A stretch of 64,000 nt of DNA from Marinomonas algarum (GCF_020532605.1 NZ_JAJATW010000002.1:1-64000); one strand, 5' to 3'. Numbered from the stretch's first letter, positions 39,367 to 49,811 are shown. The notes: generated from the sequence alone by a model not told the origin. A program made the numbers and translations.

Positions 39367-40317
39367 TTGGACAACTTTTTAGACGTACTCGCTTTCTCTT
39401 TCTCCATCACCATGCCAATCTTTTTGATACTGGTGCTTGGGGTTATCTTGTACCGAATGCGCGTTATTAACGACAACTTCGTTGATACCGCGTCTAAACT
39501 GGTGTTCAATGTCACGCTCCCTGCTCTCTTATTTATCAGCATTTCCCGAACAGATCTAAATAGTGACACCAGTTTTTCTCTGGTTATTTATGCCATGGCC
39601 GCCGTGGTGGTTACTTTTCTTGCGCTTGAAGTCATCATGTCTTATTGGGTGCCGGATAAAGCAGACCGTGCCGTGCTCGTTCAGGGCGCTTTTCGCTCTA
39701 ATATGGGCATCATTGGCCTAGCCTATTGTGTCAACGCATACGGTAATGAGGTGTTTCTTGTCGCTTCGTTGTATTTAGGCGGTGTAACGGTCTTGTTTAA
39801 CATTCTTTCTGTTATTGGCTTAAGTCGTGGCTTGGGAAAAGACACCAATGCAAAAAGTATTTTAAAAGGCATTGCCAAAAACCCTTTAATTATTGCCATT
39901 GTCGCTGCTTTCGCGACGTCAATAACGGGCATAAAACTCCCCCACACCTTGTATCAAGCGGGTGACTATTTTGCTCAAATGACGTTACCCCTTGCTCTGT
40001 TATGCGCTGGCGCGTCATTGAGCTTTAGTTCATTAAGAAGTGGGATCGCTGGCCCCATTCTTGCTTCATGTGGCAAGCTTATTTTCGTCCCCATTGCTCT
40101 CACGCTCGGTGGCTTTTTGCTAGGGTATCGTGGCATGGAGCTTGGCGTGCTGTTTCTGATGTCATCCGCTCCTACTGCATCAGCAAGTTACATCATGGTT
40201 CGTGCAATGAATGGCAACTCTGCTTTAGCAGCCAACATCATTGTTATCACCACGATTGTTTCGTTATTTACCACCAGCCTTGGGGTAACACTATTGCGCA
40301 GTTTTAACTTGATGTAA
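39367..40317 (+). CDS. AEC-family transporter (auxin efflux carrier/malonate-type)
   Basis: This 316-residue integral membrane protein has about ten hydrophobic segments and belongs to the AEC (PF03547-type) family, which includes malonate and malate carriers. Family blocks are VLGVILYRMRVI, FNVTLPALLF, FRSNMGIIGLAY and APTASASYIMVRAMNGN near the end. It uses a TTG start at 39367 with AAGGA six bases before. It lies between two two-component systems, which suggests that its substrate is an organic acid sensed by one of them. Substrate not determinable from sequence. Confidence 0.85.
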   Translation: MDNFLDVLAFSFSITMPIFLILVLGVILYRMRVINDNFVDTASKLVFNVTLPALLFISISRTDLNSDTSFSLVIYAMAAVVVTFLALEVIMSYWVPDKADRAVLVQGAFRSNMGIIGLAYCVNAYGNEVFLVASLYLGGVTVLFNILSVIGLSRGLGKDTNAKSILKGIAKNPLIIAIVAAFATSITGIKLPHTLYQAGDYFAQMTLPLALLCAGASLSFSSLRSGIAGPILASCGKLIFVPIALTLGGFLLGYRGMELGVLFLMSSAPTASASYIMVRAMNGNSALAANIIVITTIVSLFTTSLGVTLLRSFNLM

Positions 40318-40356
40318 TTAAGAAAAACACGCTAGTAAGAACACGCGAGACTTTAT

Positions 40357-42435
40357 TTGATTTCACAATTTCGAGAACATCGGCTGTTTTTTTCCACTCT
40401 AGGGGGCGTTATTTTGACCGCCCTCTTTTTTGCTATTAACAGCATCGCCTACCAGGCGCTTATCATTGGCAAGCACTCTGAAGGCCAAGACCAGCTACTC
40501 GACTACGTCATCGAATTACGCAATGAGCTGAAAAACTATCACATTTTACCCTTTGCTCTCGTTGATAACCCTACCATCTTAGCCTTCATGGATAACCCAA
40601 AGGACGACAAGCTCACACAGCGACTTCATCGTCATTTGGAAGATCTAACTCATGTTTCAAAGACACAAGATTGGTTTATCCTATCGACGCAAGGAGATTT
40701 ACTTGTTTCCAGCGAGCAGTCCCCAAATTTTTCTTTAGACGACTACTTCAATAAGCAAGATCTCAGCAACACCTTAAAAGAGCAACAAGGTGAATACATT
40801 CTAGTATCGGGTTACAACGCGGACTACAACAAGTCATCTCACCTTGTCTTAGCGCCCGTTTATACATCAAAAGGCTTAGCGGGTGCCATTGCCGTTCGCA
40901 TTAATGTCAGTGACTTAATAGAACGTTGGAACATTTCAAATGACTTAGTCGTCGTTACCGACCAAAACAACCTCACATTTCTTGCCAGCAAACTCAATCG
41001 CAATATCGTTCAAAACTGGCTCGACAACCTTATCGATGTCACCTTTATCAATGACACTCGCGCTAAAACCTATGTGTTTGACCATGAAAACCACCTTGTC
41101 CAAAATGTCACATTGGACGATTTAAAATGGCAAATTCACTACTTGTCTAATCTGCAAAGCCTACAGAAGAAAGCCCAAAATATTGCCTTCGTCAGCTTAG
41201 GGATTTTTGCGCTGTTTTTTCTCTTCTGGCTTTACCGTCGAGAGCGAGCGCTCAAGATCGCCTCCAAATTAGAAAACGAGAGACTGATTGCTGATCGCGC
41301 TCAACAACAGCGCGTTCTGATCGAAAACACACATGTTGGTCTCTTACAGCTGACACGATTCGGCGAAATTGCGTTTATTAACCCTATGGGATTACGCTAT
41401 TTTGGCAAAACGGCACAATTAAAAAACCGTGATTTAAAAGAGTTTCTCCCTGATTGTCCTGAAAACGAGGTCGCACTTTCATTTGTTCAGCAACTTCAAA
41501 AAGGTGACCATCGTCAGCTCTCTGCGTCGAATCTATTAGAGCAAGAGGTATTGCTCAGAAAAGATGACGGACAACACTTCCCCGCTCTACTGTCAGTTTC
41601 CTCTTTAGAGTGGAGCGACGCCAACGGTTACTTGGTTACCCTAATCAATATCAGCAAACGAAAAAAAGCAGAACTCAATTTATTAGAAGCCAACAGCCGA
41701 CTAGAAGAACGCGTACTAGAAAGGACGCAAGCACTACAAGCCGCACAAAATGAGCTATTACGCACTGAAAAGCTGGCGGCTATCGGGCAAATGTCAGCGG
41801 CCATTGCCCATGAGCTTAATCAACCCCTAACAGGCATTCGAACCCTAGCTTATACGGCAGAATTATTGGTCAAACGCCAAGACGCTGAGCAAGCCTTGAA
41901 AGTCCTTCTGGATTTAGAAGCGCTCGTCGTCAGAATGCAGAGCTTAACCAGAGAACTCAAAGTACTGGCTTATCGACGCCCTGAACAATTAGTACCAACC
42001 TCGATCAAAATATCCGTTCAAAAAGCGATCAAGAGTCTGGGCGATGACGCACATGGCATAGAATGCAGCATTGAGGTAGACGATAATGATTACGTTATCG
42101 CAGAACCCACTCGTCTGGAGCGCATTTTTGCGAACCTTATTAGCAACTCCATACAGGCCTGTGTCGAACAGTCTATTCCGCCATCGATTCGTTTCTTTCT
42201 AGAAAAGACAGATCAACACTTTATTATCAACTATCAAGACAACGGCCCAGGTATTGAAGACGCTCAGTTAACTCAAATATTCGAGCCCTTTTTCACCACT
42301 AAGCCCATTGGTAAAGGGTTAGGGTTAGGGCTGGCCATCAGTGCCAATTTAGCCAAAGATATGAATGGTAAGCTACAAGCCAAACACAATACCGACGCAC
42401 AATTAGTTTTTCGCTTAACCCTGTTGAAGGCCTAA
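40357..42435 (+). CDS. DctB-like sensor histidine kinase with PAS domain
   Basis: The 692-residue kinase has TM1 at about 12-34, a periplasmic sensor (about 35-270) of the double-PAS/dCache type that in DctB binds C4-dicarboxylates, and TM2 at about 275-293. A cytoplasmic PAS domain lies at about 318-432. The coiled stretch SRLEERVLERTQALQAAQNE leads to the HisKA box GQMSAAIAHELNQPL with His485. The ATPase ends in KGLGLGLAIS. It starts with TTG at 40357. It overlaps nothing; dctD-like gene begins two bases after its stop. No TRAP transporter genes lie nearby. Confidence 0.87.
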   Translation: MISQFREHRLFFSTLGGVILTALFFAINSIAYQALIIGKHSEGQDQLLDYVIELRNELKNYHILPFALVDNPTILAFMDNPKDDKLTQRLHRHLEDLTHVSKTQDWFILSTQGDLLVSSEQSPNFSLDDYFNKQDLSNTLKEQQGEYILVSGYNADYNKSSHLVLAPVYTSKGLAGAIAVRINVSDLIERWNISNDLVVVTDQNNLTFLASKLNRNIVQNWLDNLIDVTFINDTRAKTYVFDHENHLVQNVTLDDLKWQIHYLSNLQSLQKKAQNIAFVSLGIFALFFLFWLYRRERALKIASKLENERLIADRAQQQRVLIENTHVGLLQLTRFGEIAFINPMGLRYFGKTAQLKNRDLKEFLPDCPENEVALSFVQQLQKGDHRQLSASNLLEQEVLLRKDDGQHFPALLSVSSLEWSDANGYLVTLINISKRKKAELNLLEANSRLEERVLERTQALQAAQNELLRTEKLAAIGQMSAAIAHELNQPLTGIRTLAYTAELLVKRQDAEQALKVLLDLEALVVRMQSLTRELKVLAYRRPEQLVPTSIKISVQKAIKSLGDDAHGIECSIEVDDNDYVIAEPTRLERIFANLISNSIQACVEQSIPPSIRFFLEKTDQHFIINYQDNGPGIEDAQLTQIFEPFFTTKPIGKGLGLGLAISANLAKDMNGKLQAKHNTDAQLVFRLTLLKA

Positions 42436-42437
42436 CC

Positions 42438-43808
42438 ATGGATAAAAACGCCCATAATCAAATTGAAATCTGGCTACTTGACGATGATGACATCGTTCGC
42501 TCCACAACCGCTCAATGGTTACGCCTGTCTGATTATAAGGTACGAGAGTTTCAAGAAGCGTCTGACATTATAGCGCACCTTTCTATTGGAGAGCCTTGCA
42601 TCATTGTCAGCGACATTCGAATGGAACCCATGGACGGTTTGACTTTAATGACCCACTGTTTGACACAAGAGTCCGAGCTCCCCTTTATACTCATCACTGG
42701 ACATGGTGATGTAGACACCGCTGTGAACGCCTTACGTGATGGTGCTTTTGATTTTCTCGAAAAACCCTTTGATCCAAATAGACTGTTGCAAACCGTCGAA
42801 AAAGCCATTCAGTTACGTAAAGTTCAATGCCAACATGCCAACCAATCCCAATACCTTGGCGATATTCAAGGGCTAGAAGAAAGTATTATCGGTCAACATG
42901 AACAAATGATTCGTGTACGCCATCAAATTCGTACTTTTGCAAGTATGGATACTCACGTCATTGTGTACGGAAAAACAGGGTGCGGCAAAGAGTTGGTCGC
43001 AAGAGCGCTGCACGATTGCAGTCCACGTAGCACTCAACCTTTTGTCGCGATTAACTGTGCGGCCATACCGGCAGACCTATTTGAAAGCGAACTCTTTGGC
43101 CATGAAGCAGGCTCCTTTACTGGCGCCAACAAAAAGCGTGTGGGCAAGCTTGAACATGCCAGCGGCGGCACACTATTTTTAGACGAAATAGAAAGTATGC
43201 CATTAGCCATGCAAATAAAGCTTTTACGCGTATTGCAAGAAAACCAACTGGAACGTATTGGCAGCAATCACACGATTAAAATTGACTTAAGGGTCGTGGC
43301 TGCCGCAAAAAACGATCTACAGACCCTTGAAAATTTTCGTCAGGATTTGTTTTTTCGCTTAAATGTTTCTCAAATTCACCTTCCCGACTTACGCTGCAGA
43401 GGCGCTGATATCCCACTGCTTTTCGAGCACTTCTGTCGCCTTGCCGTGAAAGAGCGTGGTGGCGATGTCAGACAATTAAGCCCAATCGATCATGAAACCC
43501 TCACTCTCTACGGCTGGCCTGGTAACGTTCGAGAGTTACGCAATGTGGCGCTTCGTTATGCTTTAGAGCCCAACACCAGCGTCGCTAAAATACTCGCAGG
43601 CTATCAAGCTCAAGACGATATTGACACCCAATCTCCTCTACCGTTAAGCGTAAAAGTTCAAGAGTTCGAACGTAGCCTTATTGAAGCCAGCATTAGGCAG
43701 CAAAAGGGCAATATCCAACTTGTTTTAGAACAACTGCAACTGCCTCGCAGAACACTAAACCAGAAAATGCAGAAATATGGTCTTAACCGTGCAGACTATT
43801 TGAATTAA
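42438..43808 (+). CDS. DctD-like sigma-54-dependent response regulator
   Basis: The receiver domain has the acidic residues DDDD near residue 15-18 and the phospho-acceptor Asp59 in SDIRMEPMDG. The AAA+ domain has Walker A GKTGCGKE (178-185) and the sigma-54-contacting loop as GSFTGA (225-230), a conservative variant of GAFTGA. A DEIESMP Walker B follows. A Fis-type helix-turn-helix is at the C-terminus (QQKGNIQLVLEQLQLPRRTLNQKM). Its likely target is a sigma-54 promoter for organic-acid uptake, not seen within this run. Pairs with the kinase immediately upstream. Confidence 0.92.
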   Translation: MDKNAHNQIEIWLLDDDDIVRSTTAQWLRLSDYKVREFQEASDIIAHLSIGEPCIIVSDIRMEPMDGLTLMTHCLTQESELPFILITGHGDVDTAVNALRDGAFDFLEKPFDPNRLLQTVEKAIQLRKVQCQHANQSQYLGDIQGLEESIIGQHEQMIRVRHQIRTFASMDTHVIVYGKTGCGKELVARALHDCSPRSTQPFVAINCAAIPADLFESELFGHEAGSFTGANKKRVGKLEHASGGTLFLDEIESMPLAMQIKLLRVLQENQLERIGSNHTIKIDLRVVAAAKNDLQTLENFRQDLFFRLNVSQIHLPDLRCRGADIPLLFEHFCRLAVKERGGDVRQLSPIDHETLTLYGWPGNVRELRNVALRYALEPNTSVAKILAGYQAQDDIDTQSPLPLSVKVQEFERSLIEASIRQQKGNIQLVLEQLQLPRRTLNQKMQKYGLNRADYLN

Positions 43809-43836
43809 TTTTTACGTATTTTTTAATGAGAACCAC

Positions 43837-43878
43837 TTGCATTAGATTGAAAAAACCTTTTAAATGATAACCATTATC
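43837..43878 (+). promoter_or_regulatory. Fur-box-like operator and candidate promoter
   Basis: TTGCAT (43837-43842), a 17-base spacer and TTAAAT (43860-43865) are a modest promoter. From 43860 the 19-base window TTAAATGATAACCATTATC matches the consensus Fur box at about 15 of 19 positions by my count, overlapping the -10. Such a placement would let Fur-Fe2+ block the promoter when iron is plentiful. Confidence 0.7.
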
Positions 43879-43898
43879 GAATTAGAGGGTGGTCACCA

Positions 43899-44786
43899 AT
43901 GCAATTACATTTGCGCGATGTGTATAGTGAGCAAGGCGCGGTTAAGTCTGAGTTTTCTTCTTGGCTAAAGGGTCATCGAAGATTCAGTGCCTTGCTACCC
44001 AATCTTAGTTTGGTGAACCAATACCTCAACAGTCATGTAGATTTACTTATTCAAGAAGACGCACCAGCTGGATTATATTTCTCTTTTATTGGTAAAGGCC
44101 CCATTCACAGCGTTAACGACATCGACTCTGTGCAAATTAGTTATCATCCAAAAAGTATACATGGGCAATTCCTTGTAGAAAAAAATCAACCCAAAAGCAT
44201 TTTACAGGCAAGAATCACTCCGTCACTTCTAGCTTCTGTTCTTGGTGAAACAGAAGAGCAAATCATTCAACATTTCAGTGGCATGAAGGAGAAACTGGGT
44301 ATAGACAATGGCATTATCGAACTGTCTGTTACAGTCAACACCACACGATCATTGATTCCTGTGCTTAATCACCAAGGCCATGCCATTAGTTTAGCAGGTC
44401 ATATTTATTCGCTGATATTTGGTTTAATTGAACAATTGCAATTGCTCAGTCACCTATCACAATGTAACAACTGCCAGCGTAAGCTATTTCAAGCACAAAA
44501 TTTAGTCGAAATGCCAGAACATGACACACCAAACATTCATCGTTTGGCTCAACAGGTAGGCTTAAACACCGAAGCTTTAGAGATAGGTTTTCATTTGATT
44601 ACAGGCCAATCTATTGAGCGTTACTGTCTTCATAACCGGATTCAATCTGCGGCGGCAAAAATTAGACAAGACCCTTCTGCTAAAACACACATACTTGCAC
44701 AAAGTGGTTTTTCTGAAGATCAATTTGAAGCGGCATTTATCCAACATTTTGGTATCGACATTCATCAGTATGGCCAAATTCACTAG
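43899..44786 (+). CDS. AraC/PchR-like regulator
   Basis: This 295-residue protein has a C-terminal AraC-type domain (about 210-290). It shows two helix-turn-helix halves: NIHRLAQQVGLNTEALEIGF and HILAQSGFSEDQFEAAFIQHFG, the latter fitting the AraC GFxdxxxFxxxFkxxxG pattern. The first helix is less canonical. The N-terminal half (1-200) resembles siderophore regulators such as PchR in character, but I cannot prove this. A CxxC (CNNC, near residue 195) is notable. It begins 20 bases after a Fur-box-like site and runs into the flavodoxin gene, 21 bases on. Confidence 0.72.
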   Translation: MQLHLRDVYSEQGAVKSEFSSWLKGHRRFSALLPNLSLVNQYLNSHVDLLIQEDAPAGLYFSFIGKGPIHSVNDIDSVQISYHPKSIHGQFLVEKNQPKSILQARITPSLLASVLGETEEQIIQHFSGMKEKLGIDNGIIELSVTVNTTRSLIPVLNHQGHAISLAGHIYSLIFGLIEQLQLLSHLSQCNNCQRKLFQAQNLVEMPEHDTPNIHRLAQQVGLNTEALEIGFHLITGQSIERYCLHNRIQSAAAKIRQDPSAKTHILAQSGFSEDQFEAAFIQHFGIDIHQYGQIH

Positions 44787-44807
44787 TTAACAGGAGCAGT
44801 ATTGATC

Positions 44808-45344
44808 ATGGCAAACGCATCTATTGCCCTAATTTATGGAACAGATACCAATAACACCGAACAAGTGGGTTATAAAATAGCCAAACAGTGGGAAAACTTT
44901 GGCGAACAACTCGATGTTTTTAATATTAAAGATATCGACATTAATCAACTAGAACAATATTCCATGCTTATATTAGGCATCCCTACTTGGGACTTTGGGG
45001 GTATCCAAGCGGACTGGGAGGATGTCGGCGACAGCTTAAGTGAATTGTCACTTGAAAATACGGCCATCGCTTTATATGGGCTTGGGGATCAGTTCGGTTA
45101 CGGTGATTATTTTATTGACGCTGTCGGCTGGCTTTATGAAAAGCTACAAGGTACGAAAGCCTCCTTCATCGGCGAGTGGCCAACCCAAGGCTATGACTTT
45201 GAAGCATCAAGAGCCTGTATTCATGACAAGGAACATTTCGTTGGCCTAGCCATCGATGAAGATCAACAGTTTGAACTTACTGATCAACGTATTGAGCAGT
45301 GGGTTATCCAACTTTACGCAGAGAGAGCAGTAGAAGCCGCTTAA
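44808..45344 (+). CDS. Long-chain flavodoxin
   Basis: The protein (178 residues) is a long-chain flavodoxin, an FMN electron carrier that can replace ferredoxin under iron limitation. The phosphate-binding loop is YGTDTNNTEQVGYKI, where most homologs have TGNTE; the Gly to Asn change is mild. Other FMN contacts are GIPTWDFGGIQADWE and YGLGDQFGYGDYF, and the GEWPTQGYDFEASRA block is typical. The ATG at 44808 gives a canonical N-terminus. A TTG at 44802 is nearer to the AGGAG site and could be used instead. The upstream AraC-like gene and Fur-type site suggest iron control. No flavodoxin reductase lies nearby. Confidence 0.93.
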   Translation: MANASIALIYGTDTNNTEQVGYKIAKQWENFGEQLDVFNIKDIDINQLEQYSMLILGIPTWDFGGIQADWEDVGDSLSELSLENTAIALYGLGDQFGYGDYFIDAVGWLYEKLQGTKASFIGEWPTQGYDFEASRACIHDKEHFVGLAIDEDQQFELTDQRIEQWVIQLYAERAVEAA

Positions 45345-45479
45345 ATAACCGCCTGACTGGCCATTGTATTGACGCTAACGACTCAAATTTGGTTTTCTCC
45401 ACATTCGCTGCCCCGAATGCCCAAATTTAGCAAACAATCAATGAGGTTATTAGTTGTTTTGTTCTTTCCGTGTGAAGCC

Positions 45480-45530
45480 CGTGGCTACCTTCTTTTTCTC
45501 TCCTGCTTGGGAGGTAGCCACGTTTTTCTT
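45480..45530 (+). terminator. Terminator after the flavodoxin gene
   Basis: CGTGGCTACC (45480-45489) pairs perfectly with GGTAGCCACG (45513-45522). The loop contains a further short CTCC/GGGAG stem. TTTTTCTTTT follows on the plus strand. Confidence 0.85.
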
Positions 45531-45603
45531 TTCTCTCCTATGTCTTTTCAACTTCTATATTCGTTATGATAGAGGCAGTTTATTTTTCTGCACAGTTGAC
45601 GTT

Positions 45604-45918
45604 ATGAACCTACAGCTCATTGATATTGTTGTTTTTCTTGCTTTGGCCTCGGTCTTATATGCTTGGTGGTGCAATATCACCATTCGTGAACAAGCACTCA
45701 AACGAGCGAAAAAACATTGTGAATCTTTAAACTTACAGTTGCTTGATGGCAGTGTTGCAGGCTCTGGCTGGCGACCCGTTTGGCACAGTGGCATGATAAA
45801 AGTCAAACGACGTTACACCTTTGAATTTAGTTCAAGTGGTACCTCACGTTACTCAGGAGAAATCACTTATCTTGGCAATCAGCAGCTTTCTATTTGGTTA
45901 AGCCCACACGATTTTTAA
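45604..45918 (+). CDS. DUF3301 family membrane-anchored protein
   Basis: The 104-residue protein has one N-terminal transmembrane helix (about 5-23) and a short basic soluble domain with REQALKRAKKHCESLNLQLLDGSV and RRYTFEFSSSGTSRYSGEI, which fits DUF3301. Function is unknown. I use the ATG at 45604; the frame is open to 45454 but that stretch covers the upstream terminator and lacks a ribosome binding site. Confidence 0.8.
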   Translation: MNLQLIDIVVFLALASVLYAWWCNITIREQALKRAKKHCESLNLQLLDGSVAGSGWRPVWHSGMIKVKRRYTFEFSSSGTSRYSGEITYLGNQQLSIWLSPHDF

Positions 45919-46160
45919 TCTACTGGGTGTAACGGGAAAGTCCATGCCATTCGTGCTAATGCGTTAGTCCAGATGACAATAGCCAGACAATTTCATCCTT
46001 ATTTTGGTCATATCATTGCAAATGCTTTACACGAAGCAATAGAATGACTCGGTAAATACTTATAATTCAATAATAAACATTAATACCATGAATACATCTT
46101 TCATACACATTATCGCTGTGTTGTCTGATTTGTTTATCAACGAAAAGTGCAGGACATATC

Positions 46161-48053
46161 ATGCTGAACAACCTTAGCTTTCGCACCAAATTACTTTCTT
46201 TACTCATTGCTGCTGTTTTAGGGTTTATCATTGTTGCCTTTGTTGCGCTACAAGGATTAAAAATTCAAGAGACCGCTTCCTCTAAATTCGAACGGTTAAC
46301 GGCTGTCGATAAAGATCTTGCAACACTGAGCATGACACTTATGGAGCAGTATGAAGCCCTGTCCCGTATCAATGACAGCACTTATGAGGACTACCTCGCA
46401 TCGCTTTCAGAGAGTCATGATAACTTCATTGCAACACTGCAAAAAGATGAAGATATACTGATTGACCCTGAAGCCAAAAATAACGTCACAAAGGTGGCTA
46501 GCTCGCTGCAAACTTACAACGATGCTCTTATTGTGTTGATTAACCAAAAACGCGCTATTGGTTTCAACGGCTCGTCTGGCTACAGAGGCGTCATCGCCGA
46601 TTTAGGCGAGAAAGTCACCGCAGAAATTTCTTTTCTGAGTCTGATTAAACAGGAGTTCTTGCCAGTACGAGAAGCAGAGAAAAACTTTATTTTCGAGCCT
46701 AATGCTGACAATAAAGCGACTTTTATGGAGCGTTACGACAGATTCTATGAGCGTGTTATCAACTTTGGACTTGAAGAACGCTTTGGTGAAACCATCAATG
46801 CTTACTTAAATGCCGTTGAGCACTTCAGCGTTCAAGTTCAAACACTTTTCAATCTTCAAGAGGCATTCACTCAAACAAAAAGTGACTTCACAGCAACCCG
46901 AAGCGTTGCGGTTGATTATATGGCACAGGCTGTAGCAGAAGCGCGCCAGCAAGCTTCTGCCAGTTCACAAAAAGCCAGTATCACACTTATTATCGTCAGT
47001 ATTATCGTTGCACTGACAGCCGCCTTAATGATGATGGGCATTGGTCGCAGTGTGAATAATACCCTGGGCCAAATTACTCGAGATCTTGGTAAGGTCGCCG
47101 GGGGAGATTTAACCACACGTATGCCTGTGAACGATAAGCGTAATGACGAATTCGACTCTTTGTGCCACTCGGTCAACGCCATGACAGACGGTTTGGGCAA
47201 TGTCATTAGTGATGTGGTAGACACAACCCAAGGCGTTAACAACATGGTCACAGAGCTCAACACGTCAGTCACAAACATTGCGAAGAGTAATCGCTCTGTC
47301 AGTGAGCAAACAAGCTCTTTAGCGGCGGCAACAGAAGAGATTTCTACGACTATTTCTAGTATTTCAGATACCACAAATGACCTTAGTACCCAATCTCAAA
47401 ATACGTATGACTCCGCAAAAATTGGCGCTGAAACCATCAAGGGTGCGTTATCTAATTTATCCAGCACCATTGGTGTGGTCAACAAAACCAGCGAGCAACT
47501 CAATGAGCTAGGCCAGCTTTCTAAAAACATTGATAATGTCATCGGTATGATCAATGACTTGGCAAATCAAACCAACTTGCTAGCGCTTAACGCTGCTATC
47601 GAAGCAGCTCGTGCTGGTGAAGCTGGTCGTGGTTTTTCTGTTGTTGCCGATGAAGTGCGCTCTCTTGCGGAAAAAACAGTGGATGCAACGTCAAAAATTA
47701 CTGAGATTGTCAGCACAATTCAGTCTTCCACACAAACGGCCATAGAAACGATGCAAAACGGACAAGAAAGCCTGCACTCTATTGAAGCGTTCAGCGAAAA
47801 AGCAGAGCTGGCTATTCGTGATATTGAACAAAATGCTCAATCTAGTTCTGCTTTTTCTGTGGACATGGCGCGCTCTATTCAGGAAGTGGCAAAAACCGCG
47901 GTACATATGAGTGAGGAAATGGATAAGATCGCTCAGCAGCTTCAAAGTGATAACCGCTACATTAATAGCATCGAGGGAAACACTCGGGACATTCATGACC
48001 AGGTAGAAAACCTCAATAAGAAAACCAGTGTGTTCACAACACGACATGTTTAA
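46161..48053 (+). CDS. Methyl-accepting chemotaxis protein
   Basis: This chemoreceptor (630 residues) has TM1 at about 9-30, a large helical periplasmic sensor of about 245 residues, TM2 at about 278-300, a HAMP domain and a cytoplasmic signalling domain. The tip sequence [46 protein letters not shown]-type block is intact. The sensor is all-helical and about the length of the HBM (helical bimodular) class, which binds small organic acids in Pseudomonas. The ligand is unknown. A stand-alone gene; no che genes nearby. Confidence 0.93.
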   Translation: MLNNLSFRTKLLSLLIAAVLGFIIVAFVALQGLKIQETASSKFERLTAVDKDLATLSMTLMEQYEALSRINDSTYEDYLASLSESHDNFIATLQKDEDILIDPEAKNNVTKVASSLQTYNDALIVLINQKRAIGFNGSSGYRGVIADLGEKVTAEISFLSLIKQEFLPVREAEKNFIFEPNADNKATFMERYDRFYERVINFGLEERFGETINAYLNAVEHFSVQVQTLFNLQEAFTQTKSDFTATRSVAVDYMAQAVAEARQQASASSQKASITLIIVSIIVALTAALMMMGIGRSVNNTLGQITRDLGKVAGGDLTTRMPVNDKRNDEFDSLCHSVNAMTDGLGNVISDVVDTTQGVNNMVTELNTSVTNIAKSNRSVSEQTSSLAAATEEISTTISSISDTTNDLSTQSQNTYDSAKIGAETIKGALSNLSSTIGVVNKTSEQLNELGQLSKNIDNVIGMINDLANQTNLLALNAAIEAARAGEAGRGFSVVADEVRSLAEKTVDATSKITEIVSTIQSSTQTAIETMQNGQESLHSIEAFSEKAELAIRDIEQNAQSSSAFSVDMARSIQEVAKTAVHMSEEMDKIAQQLQSDNRYINSIEGNTRDIHDQVENLNKKTSVFTTRHV

Positions 48054-48110
48054 AACACTGTCACTCAATCAGAGGCTTTCATTAGAAAATTCTAAAAAGC
48101 AATAAATAGG

Positions 48111-48175
48111 CACAAAAAAACCGGTTAATAAAGTGTCCAACTTTATGGGGTCACTTCAAAAACCGGTTTTTTGTG
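48111..48175. terminator. Bidirectional terminator between the chemoreceptor and gltX
   Basis: CACAAAAAAACCGGTT (48111-48126) pairs with AACCGGTTTTTTGTG (48161-48175) with one bulged A, and both sides give T runs. The loop of about 34 bases holds a second hairpin, ATAAAGT/ACTTTAT (about 48128-48146). It serves the convergent genes. The loop sequence from 48134 to 48158 also looks like an IS3-family terminal repeat (see findings). Confidence 0.82.
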
Positions 48176-48227
48176 TTTTATCGCAGAAAATGGAGTAGAC
48201 ACTTTCAGCCCCTACCCCTATTCACGC

Positions 48228-49709
48228 TCAAAGCGCAGCGAATTCTTTTTCCCAGCGTTTTGCTTCCTTCTTAGAAGGACCACCTAACACATTCACAGCC
48301 GTACGCATTCTCGCACGAGAAATATCGGAACCAAGAATCGCCATGGAATCAAACACAGATACCGACGCTGTTGTCCCGGAAATCGCCACAAACAAAGGCG
48401 CAAAGAAATCTTTCGGCTTAATTTCAAGTGTCTGAGCCAAGGTTTTCATCTCATTAAAGATGTTGTCTTTTTCCCATTTGTTAAGAGCTTCAAGACGCCA
48501 CAGAGCAAACTGCATGGCTTTACGCAGTGTGTCTTCCTCCATTTTAACGCTTGCAAAATCTTCTTTCGTGATCGGCAACAGACCTTTTAGGAAGAATCCA
48601 GCCACGTCAGCCACATCAGAGAAAGTCTCCACACGAGGCACAACCAAAGGCAAAATTTTCATCAAGTACTCTGGATTTAACGCCCATTCCACATATTTTT
48701 GTGCAAATGTGTCGGCGGTTAAATTCTCACGAATCCACATACCGTTTAGCCAGCTGAGTTTTTCCACATCAAACACGGGGCCACCTAAGGACACGCGCTG
48801 GATATCGAAGTGCTCGATCATTTCATCAAGAGAGAATTTTTCTCGTTCATCTGGCATTGACCAACCCATGCGACCCAAGTAGTTAATCACTGCCTCAGAC
48901 AAGTACCCCATGCGCTGGTAATACAAGATGCTGGTAGGGTTTTTACGTTTGGACAACTTGGATTTATCAGGGTTACGCAACAATGGCATATGACACAAGG
49001 TTGGCATGTCCCAACCAAAGTATTGATACAACAAAATATGCTTAGGCGCTGAATTGATCCATTCTTCACCACGGATAACATGGGTGATTTTCATCAGATG
49101 ATCATCTACGACGTTCGCTAAGTGGTAAGTTGGCATACCGTCAGCTTTCAGCAACACTTGCATGTCAACTTGAGCCCAATCAATTTCAATGGTGCCACGC
49201 AACATATCCTCAACGACGCAGGTGCCCTCTTCAGGAATTTTCATACGGATAACATGAGGAACACCTGCGTCTAATTTTGCCTGCACTTCTTCTTGCGTTA
49301 ATTGCAATGCTCGACCGTCGTACTTTTGTGGCAAACCCTGTTCTTTTTGCTCAGCGCGCATTTGATCCAGCTCTTCTGGGGTCTCAAAAGCATAAAAAGC
49401 GTGACCTTTTTCTACTAACTCCAGTGCGTATTGACCATAGATATCACCACGCTCACTCTGACGATAAGGACCGTACTCGCCGCCTACATCTGGCCCTTCA
49501 GCCCAATCTAAACCCAACCAACGCAACGCATCTAAAATCATTTTCTCTGATTCTGGTGTACTGCGTGTTTGATCGGTGTCTTCGATGCGTAAAATGAATT
49601 TACCCCCCATTTTGCGGGCAAACGCCATATTAAATAAAGCAATGTACGCTGTTCCTACGTGTGGATCACCGGTAGGCGATGGGGCAATACGTGTTCTAAC
49701 CTCTGACAT
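48228..49709 (-). CDS. gltX: Glutamyl-tRNA synthetase (GltX)
   Basis: GltX charges tRNA-Glu with glutamate. The class I motifs are [18 protein letters not shown] (residues about 10-28, HVGT in place of HIGH) and KLSKRKNP (KMSKS-type). The 493-residue length fits. [21 protein letters not shown] block and the LNGMWIRE segment are typical. No tRNA gene accompanies it. The neighbouring xni gene is about 100 bases away on the same strand. Confidence 0.97.
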   Translation of the reverse strand: MSEVRTRIAPSPTGDPHVGTAYIALFNMAFARKMGGKFILRIEDTDQTRSTPESEKMILDALRWLGLDWAEGPDVGGEYGPYRQSERGDIYGQYALELVEKGHAFYAFETPEELDQMRAEQKEQGLPQKYDGRALQLTQEEVQAKLDAGVPHVIRMKIPEEGTCVVEDMLRGTIEIDWAQVDMQVLLKADGMPTYHLANVVDDHLMKITHVIRGEEWINSAPKHILLYQYFGWDMPTLCHMPLLRNPDKSKLSKRKNPTSILYYQRMGYLSEAVINYLGRMGWSMPDEREKFSLDEMIEHFDIQRVSLGGPVFDVEKLSWLNGMWIRENLTADTFAQKYVEWALNPEYLMKILPLVVPRVETFSDVADVAGFFLKGLLPITKEDFASVKMEEDTLRKAMQFALWRLEALNKWEKDNIFNEMKTLAQTLEIKPKDFFAPLFVAISGTTASVSVFDSMAILGSDISRARMRTAVNVLGGPSKKEAKRWEKEFAAL

Positions 49710-49811
49710 AAAAATCTCATTTAGCTGTTGTCTGACATGGCGCTATTATAAGCGCATGGCGACACATGGGTAAGTGGTCCGACAGATCTTTTCCGTTCGG
49801 AAGTTTGATAT

